Both the position numbers and the translations under genes were made by a program. This document shows, piece after piece, positions 15,052-22,732 of a DNA stretch of 24,256 bases. Origin of the DNA: an uncultured Candidatus Melainabacteria bacterium (GTDB lineage Bacteria > Cyanobacteriota > Vampirovibrionia > LMEP-6097); assembly GCA_937927525.1 (NCBI GenBank), contig CALBDR010000191.1:1-24256 (forward strand). Reading direction: 5' to 3'. Numbering within the stretch: the first letter of the stretch is position 1; each line of letters starts with the position of its first letter. The notes beneath the pieces are model-generated. The model did not search any database. It saw only the letters and a list, made by a program, of their open reading frames with translations, and was not told where the DNA came from.

Positions 15052-15669
15052 ACTGTTTTAAGCTCCATACAAATTACGACATATTTCATGCATTTCGAAG
15101 CTTAGAATTTGGCAAAACCCTAACGAGGGGCCTTCTTGCAGACAAAGCCCTTTATTAGTAGGCTTTCTGCAGATCCAAACACTAAGAACAAAGCAAAAAT
15201 AAAGCAAAATTTATAAAAAATAAACAAACTCAAACAAATCAGACTTAAGTCGAAATAATTCGGTCAATGATTTACACATTCTAGCCGGCATAACCCTAAA
15301 ATTATTATTGTTATTTTTTCAAAGATCATCGCCAGATCATCAACTCAAGAAAACATCAAATAATCATGTAATCTCGATAGCAATACCAACACAACAATAA
15401 CCGCTCTAGTAAAGACTATTGTTTAAAACCAGACATAAACTTGGCACAACCCTAAAGTGTTAAAGGGAGTATAAAGCCCCGAAAACCCTTACTATAAAAG
15501 ATAAATAAAATAGATCATCTTTAGAGTAGCTGAAAATACTATCCTAGAAAGGCTCTGCGAAATATTAAAAAAGCATAAACCTTCATTGTTCTTTTAGGTT
15601 CTAAGATTAAAAATGTACAGATTTATTTATTAAAATGCCAAGAGATAATCTGTTAAAAGGAAGTGATTT
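15052..15669 (+). other. Non-coding region with repeated motifs and hairpins
   Basis: 618 bp with no credible ORF. It contains three same-strand copies of GGCANAACCCTAA (15111-15123, 15287-15299, 15443-15455), three copies of AGATCATC (15323-15330, 15334-15341, 15512-15519) and several hairpins. The first 13-mer runs into a CCCT/AGGG stem (15118-15129) and then an 11-bp stem at 15137-15171. The third also runs into a CCCT/AGGG pairing (15450-15467), which competes with AAGGG/CCCTT (15463-15490). A further inverted repeat AACAATA/TATTGTT lies at 15393-15423. The best readings are a structured non-coding RNA, a regulatory leader for the 15670 gene, or recombinase sites. Confidence 0.55.
15137..15171 (+). 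ncRNA. Strong hairpin within the non-coding region
   Basis: TGCAG plus AAAGCC (15137-15149, with a two-base AC bulge) pairs with GGCTTTCTGCA (15161-15171), closing an 11-base loop. It gives 11 base pairs and is among the most GC-rich structures in the region. It follows directly after the first GGCANAACCCTAA motif and its short CCCT/AGGG stem. There is no T-tract, so it is not a standard terminator. Confidence 0.4.
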
Positions 15670-16068
15670 ATGGCTAATCCATTAGCTAGATTTGGAACAG
15701 TTGCAACAGCAGGTATACTAGCACCCTTAGTTCTTTCTTCGGGTAATCCTACTGAAGCTATTGAAAGTAATAAAGTAAATCCGCAAATAATAAATCCAGA
15801 CCAGCCGACAACTTTAGTTGAAAGAGGAAGTCGGTCGCCTTTATTTAATAACCCAGCTACTTTAGTGGCAGAGACACCAAGAGATGCGATTGCTAATCGT
15901 CAAGGTGGTAGATTTCAGTTTGAAAATGGGGAGGAGGGATCACGGATAATTACAGATACACAAACAAGAGCTATAGATACTGCTAGAGATGCGCAAAGAA
16001 GAAAAGAAAGAGCTTTAAACGATATCGGAGGACCTTTGGATCTTGATTCAATAATCAACAGTGATTAA
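15670..16068 (+). CDS. Hypothetical small protein with hydrophobic N-terminus
   Basis: 132 residues; family not recognised. Residues 8-24 (FGTVATAGILAPLVLSS) are hydrophobic and could be a weak signal or membrane anchor, but there are few basic residues before them. The remainder is hydrophilic, rich in Asn, Arg and Asp, with a helical basic stretch (TARDAQRRKERALNDIGG, about 103-120) near the end. The start is well supported by AAAAGGAAG 6-14 bases upstream of the ATG. It is the first gene after the repeat-bearing non-coding region. A 7-bp inverted repeat (16080-16086/16093-16099) follows the stop without a T-tract. Confidence 0.6.
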   Translation: MANPLARFGTVATAGILAPLVLSSGNPTEAIESNKVNPQIINPDQPTTLVERGSRSPLFNNPATLVAETPRDAIANRQGGRFQFENGEEGSRIITDTQTRAIDTARDAQRRKERALNDIGGPLDLDSIINSD

Positions 16069-16213
16069 AATCAATAAAGTTACATATAAAAGTATGTAAG
16101 CTCAACCCCAAACCACAATTAACCAATTCTTATCTTGCTTACAATCCTTATACTCCAATTGATTATAAGATGCTTATAAATGCCGTTCAAGAAATAATAC
16201 TTAAACCCACCTT

Positions 16214-16238
16214 AATGTTTATTATCTAAATAAACATT
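16214..16238. promoter_or_regulatory. Perfect inverted repeat before the 16243 gene
   Basis: AATGTTTAT (16214-16222) and ATAAACATT (16230-16238) form a perfect 9-bp inverted repeat with a 7-base spacer, ending 4 bases before the ATG at 16243. There is no T-run, so it is not a terminator. It covers the place where the -10 region or the translation start region must be. It is a likely repressor operator or a hairpin that hides the start. Confidence 0.5.
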
Positions 16239-16242
16239 AGTC

Positions 16243-17793
16243 ATGAATCTTGGGATGGACAACTTAATAAGCTTTAATAACAATCCAGATTTTTCTTTAT
16301 CAGATCAGGTTGATATTGGTGAAATAGTTGAACCTGGTTTAACAAATGAAAATAAAATATCTACAGTTGATGAATTCAAAGAATTGGTAAAAAATGCTAA
16401 AGAACAACAAGCTGATCGATTTAAAGATCATCCTCAAAAAGATAAATTAATAAAAGTAATTGACCAATATGATGAATACTTAGGTAAACTTTCAGACGAA
16501 CAAATTACTAAATTATTAAATAACGATCAAGTTCAAAATAAGCTTCAAAATATCAAAATAGCATTAACAAATCAACAAATAATAAATAATAGCAGAGACA
16601 CCTTCATCGCTGCAGGTGAAACCACAGGTCAAAAAGATCAAGATGACCCACAATACTGGGAGCAGCTAAGCAGAGGAAGCATACAATTTGACAGCAATAT
16701 TGATCGACAAACATCTGAAAAAAAACTCCAAGCAACTGAAGAAATAATAAATCGCTTCCAAAATGACCCTACAAACCCTGAGAACATCGCAAAAGTCGAA
16801 GAAGTATTTACAACCATAGGCAGGGCCAAAATAAGCCTTCAGAAGGCACATGAAGAGCAAATAGCTATACTTGAGAATAATGATTTAGAACCAGATCAAA
16901 AAGAAAAAGTCCAATCTTTAGCTACTCAGACAAGTGAAACCACTCAAGTTAATAGTAATTTTGATAAAAATCTAGGTGATGCCGTGATTGGAAAGAAGAC
17001 TGAACTCATCAGTGCTTTTGAAAAAAGACTGGAAAACCCTAACTTAACTGATAAGGCAAGAACTAATTTAGAAAAAGCACTTGAAAAAATTAGAAACACT
17101 AATAACCCCGACGAAATTATTCAAATCATTAAAGAGCAGCTAAAAGCACAAGGAAAATCTGAAGAAGAAATCAATACAATCTTAGAAAACATTGCTAAAG
17201 ACCAAGCTGATAACGGTAAATTGGATGATACGAATCTAGCAAATATCATCAATGAAGGATGGTTATCCTTAGATGAAGACGTAATTAAAGGTACTTTAGA
17301 GTTAGGGGATAATCAACTCACAGACTTAATCGGAAAAGACCGAACCAAATTCGTTACTAGTAACAGTAAATATATTAGAGAGAATCAGCTTTTAGATGTG
17401 CAAACCCTTCAAAAATTTGACAGAAATGATAAAAACTACCAAGGACCTGAAAGAACAAACACTCAAGAAGCTCAAAATCAAGCATTTTCAAATAAACTAA
17501 ACGATCTTTTAGAGCTTGGTAAGGCCTCTGGCGCCAGAACTCTCAGTAACACTAGTAATCTTGGACTTCCACCTTTAATAGCGAATGAAATCTCTGCAAG
17601 ATATGGCATAGATCGAAACTCACCATTAGTAGTTCATATTTATAATCGAGATATTGTGGCGATTAATTATTTAACTGAGCAATACCCAGAACTTCAAGAT
17701 AGGTTAAATAAAGAAATTCAAGGCAACTTTTTGCCAGACCAGAGAATTAATGATCAGCAGAATTCATTCTTCGGCTTAAGTATAAGAAGTTAA
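16243..17793 (+). CDS. Hypothetical Asn/Gln/Asp-rich soluble protein
   Basis: 516 residues; family not recognised. There is no signal peptide, no transmembrane segment and no cysteine. Composition is strongly polar (Asn, Gln, Asp, Glu, Lys), with long helical heptad-like stretches around 170-330 (for example ARTNLEKALEKI and EIIQIIKEQLKAQGKSEEE). A more ordered C-terminal part starts near 435 (GLPPLIANEISARYGI, PLVVHIYNRDIVAINYL). Two possible starts, ATG 16243 and ATG 16255, lack a good ribosome binding site. The inverted repeat at 16214-16238 ends 4 bases before the first. No partner is obvious. Together with the 15670 and 17909 genes it forms a same-strand run after the recombinase, each separated by 115-175 bp. 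Confidence 0.65.
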   Translation: MNLGMDNLISFNNNPDFSLSDQVDIGEIVEPGLTNENKISTVDEFKELVKNAKEQQADRFKDHPQKDKLIKVIDQYDEYLGKLSDEQITKLLNNDQVQNKLQNIKIALTNQQIINNSRDTFIAAGETTGQKDQDDPQYWEQLSRGSIQFDSNIDRQTSEKKLQATEEIINRFQNDPTNPENIAKVEEVFTTIGRAKISLQKAHEEQIAILENNDLEPDQKEKVQSLATQTSETTQVNSNFDKNLGDAVIGKKTELISAFEKRLENPNLTDKARTNLEKALEKIRNTNNPDEIIQIIKEQLKAQGKSEEEINTILENIAKDQADNGKLDDTNLANIINEGWLSLDEDVIKGTLELGDNQLTDLIGKDRTKFVTSNSKYIRENQLLDVQTLQKFDRNDKNYQGPERTNTQEAQNQAFSNKLNDLLELGKASGARTLSNTSNLGLPPLIANEISARYGIDRNSPLVVHIYNRDIVAINYLTEQYPELQDRLNKEIQGNFLPDQRINDQQNSFFGLSIRS

Positions 17794-17895
17794 GATATTC
17801 TTCTCTTACATTTAAATAATTAAAGGTCTGCCTCGAGTTCAGTAGCATCAAAAAATCTCAATACTTTAATTTATACAAAAGATTAAAAACTTTAG

Positions 17896-17901
17896 TAAAA
17901 T
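17896..17901 (+). promoter_or_regulatory. -10 box of the secreted-protein gene (leaderless)
   Basis: TAAAAT seven bases before ATG 17909, with no Shine-Dalgarno sequence between. A transcript from here would begin at or next to the start codon. Confidence 0.35.
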
Positions 17902-17908
17902 ATTACTT

Positions 17909-19561
17909 ATGTTTAAATTTCCTGGTTTTATAAATTTTAAAAAAACAAGCATGTTATTTTGTGCAAGCTTGCTCGCCGCTAGTTTGAATGCACAAGCTGT
18001 AGAGCTAAAAAGTAATGAAGCTCTAAGCCTCAGTGAAGCTAAAGCTAGTATTAATCTTTCCCTCAATACTGATGAGGAGCTAAGTGATCTCTCTAAAAAA
18101 GCAAAAATTAAAATAATTAGCTCAGATAAAAAACTAGTAAAAATAAAACCAAAATTAATCAAATTCAATTCAAGCTCTTCTGAAACTAAAACAAATAACT
18201 TCAGAATTTTCTCACAAGCAAGAAAACTAAGTAAGATTAGCGAGGAGCAAACAGTCACCCTTACAGTTAAACCTAATAAAGCTGCTAAAAAGGCTGGTAT
18301 CGAAGAGTCGACACTAGAATTAACCATCATCCCTGGAGAAACAGAGAGTATCAGTGTTCAGAGTAATTTCTCAGGACAGTCTTTACTTCCACTTACTAGC
18401 TCAAATTTAAAATTTAATAGCTTACCTGAATTTGAGGTTAACAATGCCCCTCCATTATTCTTAGATCCAGGAGTGCCTACTACATTAAACTTACCAGCAA
18501 ATGCTGGTAGCTGTGCCTTAGGTCTAGGTGGCTCACCACTTAGTACAGAAACTGGTCCTGGTGGATCAGATACTAGTACTGGTTCTCAGCTTCGCTATGG
18601 TTCAGGTAGCAGTGATGATCCATTATATATAGTTTTTAATAACCCTAATAATGGTGGAGAAAATTTAGAAGTTAATATTTTCGATATTCCAGCTGAATTA
18701 ATTTCTGAATCTGGAGTTCCTGGATTTGCCCAAATCTTCGAAGGTCCTTTTGGAACAGGTTCTATCTTAGCTACGCTAGAGGGTACTGCTGTGCTAAATA
18801 AGGAAAACCAAAGCTTTGACTTAAGTCTAGCCGATGGTTCTATAATTTCATACTCTAAAGATGGATCTAAGTCTGTTAGTACAGGTGAAATTGCAAGTAC
18901 ACTAAATGATATTGGTGTAAGTATCAATGACGCTCTAGGTTTCCTTCAAGGAGACTCTATCCCGATTAGTGTTCCCGCAAACATCGTAAGTACTACTATC
19001 GAAAATGAAATGCGCCAAGATTCTTCAATCTCGAATCCAGTAGTAACTTTAAACTCTGACCTAAATGGTTCTATGAGTTTAGTTGGAAATAATATAAATG
19101 GAACTTTCTCTGCAAGTGGTTCTATTAGCTTTGATATTGCAATTGCGCCAGACCTAGGAACACAAACTTTAACTGGAACTGATAACTTTCAAATGACTAT
19201 TACAGCTGAGAGCCCTGCAATAATGACTGGCTTTGCTTTAAAGAGAGCTAAAGGTAGTTTAGTTGTCACAAACTCTGATAGTGAAGGTGTTCTTCAGAGG
19301 ATTGATGCTGACTTTGAAATAAATGACGCAGATATAAGTATAAATAGTGGTATCAACAGTAATGATATTACTATCACGAATGTAGAGATCACTCTCAATC
19401 AAGCATCTATCCCATCTGAAGGAGATATTCCAGTGGACATTCCAGACATTCCAGATTCTGGAGAAGGTGACGGAGAGCAAGCTCAAGAAGAATGTTTAAA
19501 CCAATGTTCTGCTCAAGGTGGTGACACTGACTTCTGTAATAATCTATGCTCTGATCTTTAA
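17909..19561 (+). CDS. Secreted beta-rich protein with C-terminal twin CX3C motif
   Basis: 550 residues; family not recognised. The N-terminus is a Sec signal peptide: basic FKK, a hydrophobic core (14-25) and a cleavage site SLNAQA/VE after residue 30. The mature chain first resembles a repeat-free beta-sandwich region (Ser/Lys-rich, to about 150). A Gly/Ser-rich section around 200-240 and a long beta-strand-rich domain (240-500, many alternating S/T/I/V positions) follow. A Pro/Asp/Gly linker (IPVDIPDIPDSGEGDGE) leads to the last 22 residues, which hold C529, C533, C543 and C547 in the pattern CX3C-X9-CX3C. Such a pair normally makes a helical hairpin closed by two disulfides. A surface or periplasmic role is inferred. 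A strong terminator follows at 19621. Confidence 0.7.
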   Translation: MFKFPGFINFKKTSMLFCASLLAASLNAQAVELKSNEALSLSEAKASINLSLNTDEELSDLSKKAKIKIISSDKKLVKIKPKLIKFNSSSSETKTNNFRIFSQARKLSKISEEQTVTLTVKPNKAAKKAGIEESTLELTIIPGETESISVQSNFSGQSLLPLTSSNLKFNSLPEFEVNNAPPLFLDPGVPTTLNLPANAGSCALGLGGSPLSTETGPGGSDTSTGSQLRYGSGSSDDPLYIVFNNPNNGGENLEVNIFDIPAELISESGVPGFAQIFEGPFGTGSILATLEGTAVLNKENQSFDLSLADGSIISYSKDGSKSVSTGEIASTLNDIGVSINDALGFLQGDSIPISVPANIVSTTIENEMRQDSSISNPVVTLNSDLNGSMSLVGNNINGTFSASGSISFDIAIAPDLGTQTLTGTDNFQMTITAESPAIMTGFALKRAKGSLVVTNSDSEGVLQRIDADFEINDADISINSGINSNDITITNVEITLNQASIPSEGDIPVDIPDIPDSGEGDGEQAQEECLNQCSAQGGDTDFCNNLCSDL

Positions 19562-19620
19562 AAAATCTATAAAATAGCATTATAGTCTTCAAATAGAAAA
19601 TCCTCACTCTTAAAACATAA

Positions 19621-19647
19621 AAAAGGAACCCCAATGGGGTTCCTTTT
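19621..19647. terminator. Bidirectional rho-independent terminator
   Basis: AAAAGGAACCCC (19621-19632) and GGGGTTCCTTTT (19636-19647) form a perfect 12-bp stem with a 3-base loop. The A-run on one side and T-run on the other make it work in both directions. It lies between the convergent secreted-protein gene (ends 19561) and korB (ends 19680). Confidence 0.92.
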
Positions 19648-19679
19648 GATTTTAAAATCTACACTTGTACTTATTTTAC

Positions 19680-20561
19680 TTATAAAAACTGTGCATTAAG
19701 CTCAGCAGCTAAGTTCTCATCCACTCCTAGAGGTTGATCTACTAATGGAATATCGAAAGTTTCTTTTTCAGGCTCTTCGTAAGTTGGTCTTTCTTTTTGG
19801 TAGAAAATACCTGTTCCGATCTTACCGTCTTCCATAGCTCTAGCGAAAGCAGCCTGCATATCAGAAGAATCGTGTCCGTCTTCTTGGATATCATAAGTGT
19901 TTTCTCTGTAGTATTGAGCAGTATTAACTTTGTTAAAAGTTACACATGGACTGAAAGTATCGATGAAAGCAAATCCTTTATGCTGGATAGCTGCTTTATA
20001 GATCTCAACTAACTGCTTAGGATTACCAGAGAAACCTCTAGCAACGAAGCTACATCCAGCAGAGATAGCGAGTGCCATAGGATTAACTGGAAGCTCAGGG
20101 TTACCGAATGGAGTAGATTTAGTTTTCATGTTAAATCCACTAGTAGGTGAAGTTTGACCAGTAGTTAAACCGTAGATCGAGTTATCCATGATGATGTAAG
20201 TCATATCTACGTTACGTCTCATAGAGTGAATTAAGTGACCAACACCAATTCCAAGACCATCACCATCACCACCACAAGCGATTACGTGCATGCCATGGTT
20301 AGCAAGCTTAAATCCTTGAGCGATAGGAAGTGATCTTCCGTGAAGTGTGTGCATTCCATAAGTATTTATGAAACCTGGAAGGTTAGATGAACATCCGATA
20401 CCAGAAACGATCATGACATTTTCTGGAGCAATATTCATTTCAGCGAGTGACCTTTGAAGTACGTTAAGTACACCGAAATCACCACAACCAGGACACCAGT
20501 CAGGATTAATGTGACCTTTAAAATCTTTTACTGTTATTTCTCTGTCTGTAGTCTCAGGCAT
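19680..20561 (-). CDS. korB: 2-oxoacid:ferredoxin oxidoreductase subunit beta
   Basis: 293 residues. This is the thiamine-diphosphate and [4Fe-4S]-binding subunit. Cluster ligands are C23 and C26 (WCPGCGD), C57 (SGIGCSS) and a late Cys in FSPCVTFN (about 209). The TDP/Mg2+ motif is GGDGDGLGIGVGH with the following MDNSIYGLTTGQTSPTS. It oxidatively decarboxylates a 2-oxoacid (2-oxoglutarate is the usual substrate of this KorB type) to the acyl-CoA, reducing ferredoxin, or runs in reverse for CO2 fixation. Substrate choice is inferred from family wording only. AAGGAGT lies 7 bases before the ATG and the start overlaps the korA stop by 8 bp, so translation is coupled. Confidence 0.93.
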   Translation of the reverse strand: MPETTDREITVKDFKGHINPDWCPGCGDFGVLNVLQRSLAEMNIAPENVMIVSGIGCSSNLPGFINTYGMHTLHGRSLPIAQGFKLANHGMHVIACGGDGDGLGIGVGHLIHSMRRNVDMTYIIMDNSIYGLTTGQTSPTSGFNMKTKSTPFGNPELPVNPMALAISAGCSFVARGFSGNPKQLVEIYKAAIQHKGFAFIDTFSPCVTFNKVNTAQYYRENTYDIQEDGHDSSDMQAAFARAMEDGKIGTGIFYQKERPTYEEPEKETFDIPLVDQPLGVDENLAAELNAQFL

Positions 20562-22323
20562 TAATTAACTCCTTTTTTTTAACTTCGTTTACGATATACT
20601 CACCTGTAAATGGCTCACCATCAAATCTGTTAATAGATCTAGTGATTTCAAATCCTGTTTCACCTAGGATTAATTTGCACATTTGGTTAGTCATGTTGTT
20701 CTCAACAGCTACGATTTCATTGCAAGATCTAAGAAGCTCTTTCACTTTCTCTTTATCCATAGGATATAGATCAGTGAAGTGTAAGTGATTTACAGATAAA
20801 CCATCAGCTCTTAAAGTTTCACATGCATCTTCGATGTAATCGAAAGTAGAACCCCATCCCATAAGAGTAAGCTTCGCGTCAGCTGGACCAGTGATCTCAG
20901 GAAGAGCGATATCACCTTCTTTCAGCATAGTTTCTTCTTTACGCATTCTCTTAGGATGCATTTTTAATCTAACTTCTTTAGCTCTCGGTAAACCAGCTAA
21001 GATATCAGAAACCAATTCACCATCTTCATCATGCTCATCTGAACCAGAACAGTACATGTGTCCTTCGTGTCCAGGAATTAATCTAGGAGAGATGCCATCT
21101 TCAGTAACTTCATACCTCTTATATCTAGCAGCACCTTTAGGAAGTTCTCTCATGTACTTACCACGTTCGATAGTAACTTTAGAGAAATCGAATGGATCAA
21201 CTGTCTGATAGTGCTCTGATAAGAATAAATCAGAAAGAATGATTACTGGAACTTGGTACTTTTCAGCTAAGTTAAGTGCTCTTGCAGCTTGAACGAAAGC
21301 GTCATCAGTATCTTTAGGAGCGATTACTATTCTAGGGAAATCACCGTTACCACCCATTACGAGTTTGATATCTGCTTGTTCTTGTTTAGTAGGAATACCA
21401 GTAGAAGGACCACCACGCATTACAGAAACGAATACCGTAGGTACTTCAAGCATACCAGCTAGACCTAGAGCCTCAACCATTAAACAGAAACCACCACCAG
21501 CAGTCGCTGTAGCAGCTCTAACACCTGCTTGACCAGAACCGATAATAAAGTTAGCTGCCGCTAATTCATCTTCCGTCTGCTTAACAAGAAGCTTACATTT
21601 TTTAGCTTGCTTAGATAAATAGTGAAGAATACCAGTAGCTGGAGACATAGGGTATGCAGCGTAAGACTTAAGACCACCTGCGATGAATCCCATACCGAAT
21701 GCATCATTACCAGTAAGGAACATTCTTTTCATTCCATCACCTTTAAGAGCTACAGAGAAGTCTTTTACATTTTCTTTAGCCCACTCGATACCAGCTTGGA
21801 AAACCTTCTGGTTAACATCTACGATTTCTTGACCTTTCTTAGAGAATTTCTCTTCAAAGAATTCTAAACCTACAGAAGTGTCTAATCCGATAGCTTGAAT
21901 TAAAGCACCAGCTAGCATTACGTTTACCATTACTGGAGAAGTTCCTTCAAAGTCACAAAGTGCTTTAAAGTCTAAAGCATAATAATTAAGATCATCTCTC
22001 ATTACTGTTAAATCGTCTTTAATTTTAGATACATCGTAAAAAACGATTCCACCCGGCTTCATATCTGGGATATGAACTTCAGGGCTAGTTTTATTTAAAA
22101 GAAGAGCAAGCTCAGGTTGTTCACCATGACATCTTGTCTTTTCTTCACCTACATTTAACTGTAGCCACACGTGTCCACCTCTAATCGCTGATTGATAAGA
22201 GTTATAGGCCATGACGTGTAAACCCATTCTAGAGCAGGTTTTACCAAATAGCTCACCGGTAGATGCAATACCATCACCAGCGGCACCTGCTATCCTCACT
22301 ATGACATTTCTTTTTTCACTCAT
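20554..22323 (-). CDS. korA: 2-oxoacid:ferredoxin oxidoreductase subunit alpha (gamma-alpha fusion)
   Basis: 589 residues. Residues 1-190 are the gamma domain (IVRIAGAAGDGIASTGELFG; SYQSAIRGGHVWLQLNVG). Residues 205-589 are the alpha domain with the pyrimidine-binding TGNDAFGMGFIAGGLKSYAAYPMSPATG and the ATATAGGGFCLMVEALGLAGM and VMRGGPSTGIPTKQEQ blocks. The C-terminal WGSTFDYIEDA and VAVENNMTNQMCKLI stretches fit the CoA-binding region. It pairs with KorB in an anaerobic-type, oxygen-sensitive enzyme of central carbon metabolism. The fused gamma-alpha arrangement is common in two-subunit KorAB enzymes. The start ATG overlaps the stop of a small upstream ORF (ATGA). No dedicated ferredoxin gene is adjacent. 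Confidence 0.95.
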   Translation of the reverse strand: MSEKRNVIVRIAGAAGDGIASTGELFGKTCSRMGLHVMAYNSYQSAIRGGHVWLQLNVGEEKTRCHGEQPELALLLNKTSPEVHIPDMKPGGIVFYDVSKIKDDLTVMRDDLNYYALDFKALCDFEGTSPVMVNVMLAGALIQAIGLDTSVGLEFFEEKFSKKGQEIVDVNQKVFQAGIEWAKENVKDFSVALKGDGMKRMFLTGNDAFGMGFIAGGLKSYAAYPMSPATGILHYLSKQAKKCKLLVKQTEDELAAANFIIGSGQAGVRAATATAGGGFCLMVEALGLAGMLEVPTVFVSVMRGGPSTGIPTKQEQADIKLVMGGNGDFPRIVIAPKDTDDAFVQAARALNLAEKYQVPVIILSDLFLSEHYQTVDPFDFSKVTIERGKYMRELPKGAARYKRYEVTEDGISPRLIPGHEGHMYCSGSDEHDEDGELVSDILAGLPRAKEVRLKMHPKRMRKEETMLKEGDIALPEITGPADAKLTLMGWGSTFDYIEDACETLRADGLSVNHLHFTDLYPMDKEKVKELLRSCNEIVAVENNMTNQMCKLILGETGFEITRSINRFDGEPFTGEYIVNEVKKKELINA

Positions 22324-22436
22324 AATAGTTTAATTTTGTTCCGCTTTTTCCTTAAAAGCTCACCATATACTTTAACTTCTGCGTTTTCGTCGTCTTCAGA
22401 ATGCTCATGTAATTCCATTACACTGTGCTTCTTCAT
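22320..22436 (-). CDS. Small acidic-basic protein coupled to korA
   Basis: 38 codons from ATG 22436 to TGA 22320-22322. The stop overlaps the korA start as ATGA, a hallmark of translational coupling. The product has an acidic middle (HEHSEDDENAEVKVYG) and a basic tail (LLRKKRNKIKLL). The same frame is open further upstream to a TAG at 22521-22523 and there encodes a transmembrane-like stretch (AGVALAIFSALLFRKSSL) followed by a basic region. That looks like the real N-terminus of a small membrane protein, but no ATG/GTG/TTG lies in it and a GGAGG sits too close to the ATG (no spacing). The true start is therefore unsettled, and a 5' mutation or an unusual start codon is possible. Confidence 0.5.
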   Translation of the reverse strand: MKKHSVMELHEHSEDDENAEVKVYGELLRKKRNKIKLL

Positions 22437-22546
22437 CCTCCTCAGCCTTGAATTTAAAGCATCTAGAGAGCTTTTTCTAAATAATAGTGCACTAAAAATT
22501 GCAAGGGCAACCCCAGCACACTACAACCTATAACAATTTAGCATTT

Positions 22547-22732
22547 CTAAGACGCTCCGCGCCAGTTTATAAGGGAAAACTTATCTACAATTAAGTTTTT
22601 GAGCTTATTACAACACGAAAAATCAAGATAACCACCAGGTCTAAGGTGAAAATAGCTTTTCTTAATATGTTTACTTAAACTCGGTCTAAAGTTAACAAAG
22701 TTAATAAGAATCTTAATTCCAGCATATAATTT
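22547..22732 (-). other. Open frame in phase behind the YgfZ-TPR stop codon
   Basis: Directly after the TAA of the YgfZ-TPR gene (22733-22735) the same minus-strand frame stays open for about 61 codons to TAG 22547-22549. It encodes a protein-like stretch (ILINFVNFRPSLSKHIKK, then FHLRPGGYLDFSCCNKL). It has no start codon of its own. The HLRPGGYLDF segment resembles a methyltransferase-type turn, but that is too little for an assignment. It may be a decayed extension, a gene remnant, or chance. The GC-rich CGCTCCGCGC at 22553-22562 falls at its end. Confidence 0.25.

Noticed and set aside
15441..15460. sigma54 promoter (TGGCAC at 15442-15447)
   Set aside because: The -24 word matches but no TTGC lies at the required -12 spacing.
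15052..15669. CRISPR array or integron attC sites
   Set aside because: Repeats are 13 bases with 143-163-base gaps and no spacer pattern; the core words of attC (RYYYAAC/GTTRRRY pairs) are not found in the right arrangement.
16080..16099. TTACATA/TATGTAA hairpin as terminator of the 15670 gene
   Set aside because: No T-tract follows and the stem is AT-rich; kept only as a note.
17866..18330. Minus-strand ORF of 154 codons opposite the secreted protein
   Set aside because: Antisense shadow of a Ser/Lys/Leu-rich coding region whose + strand product has a good signal peptide.
20891..21208. + strand ORF of 105 codons opposite korA
   Set aside because: Antisense shadow of the well-conserved korA alpha domain.
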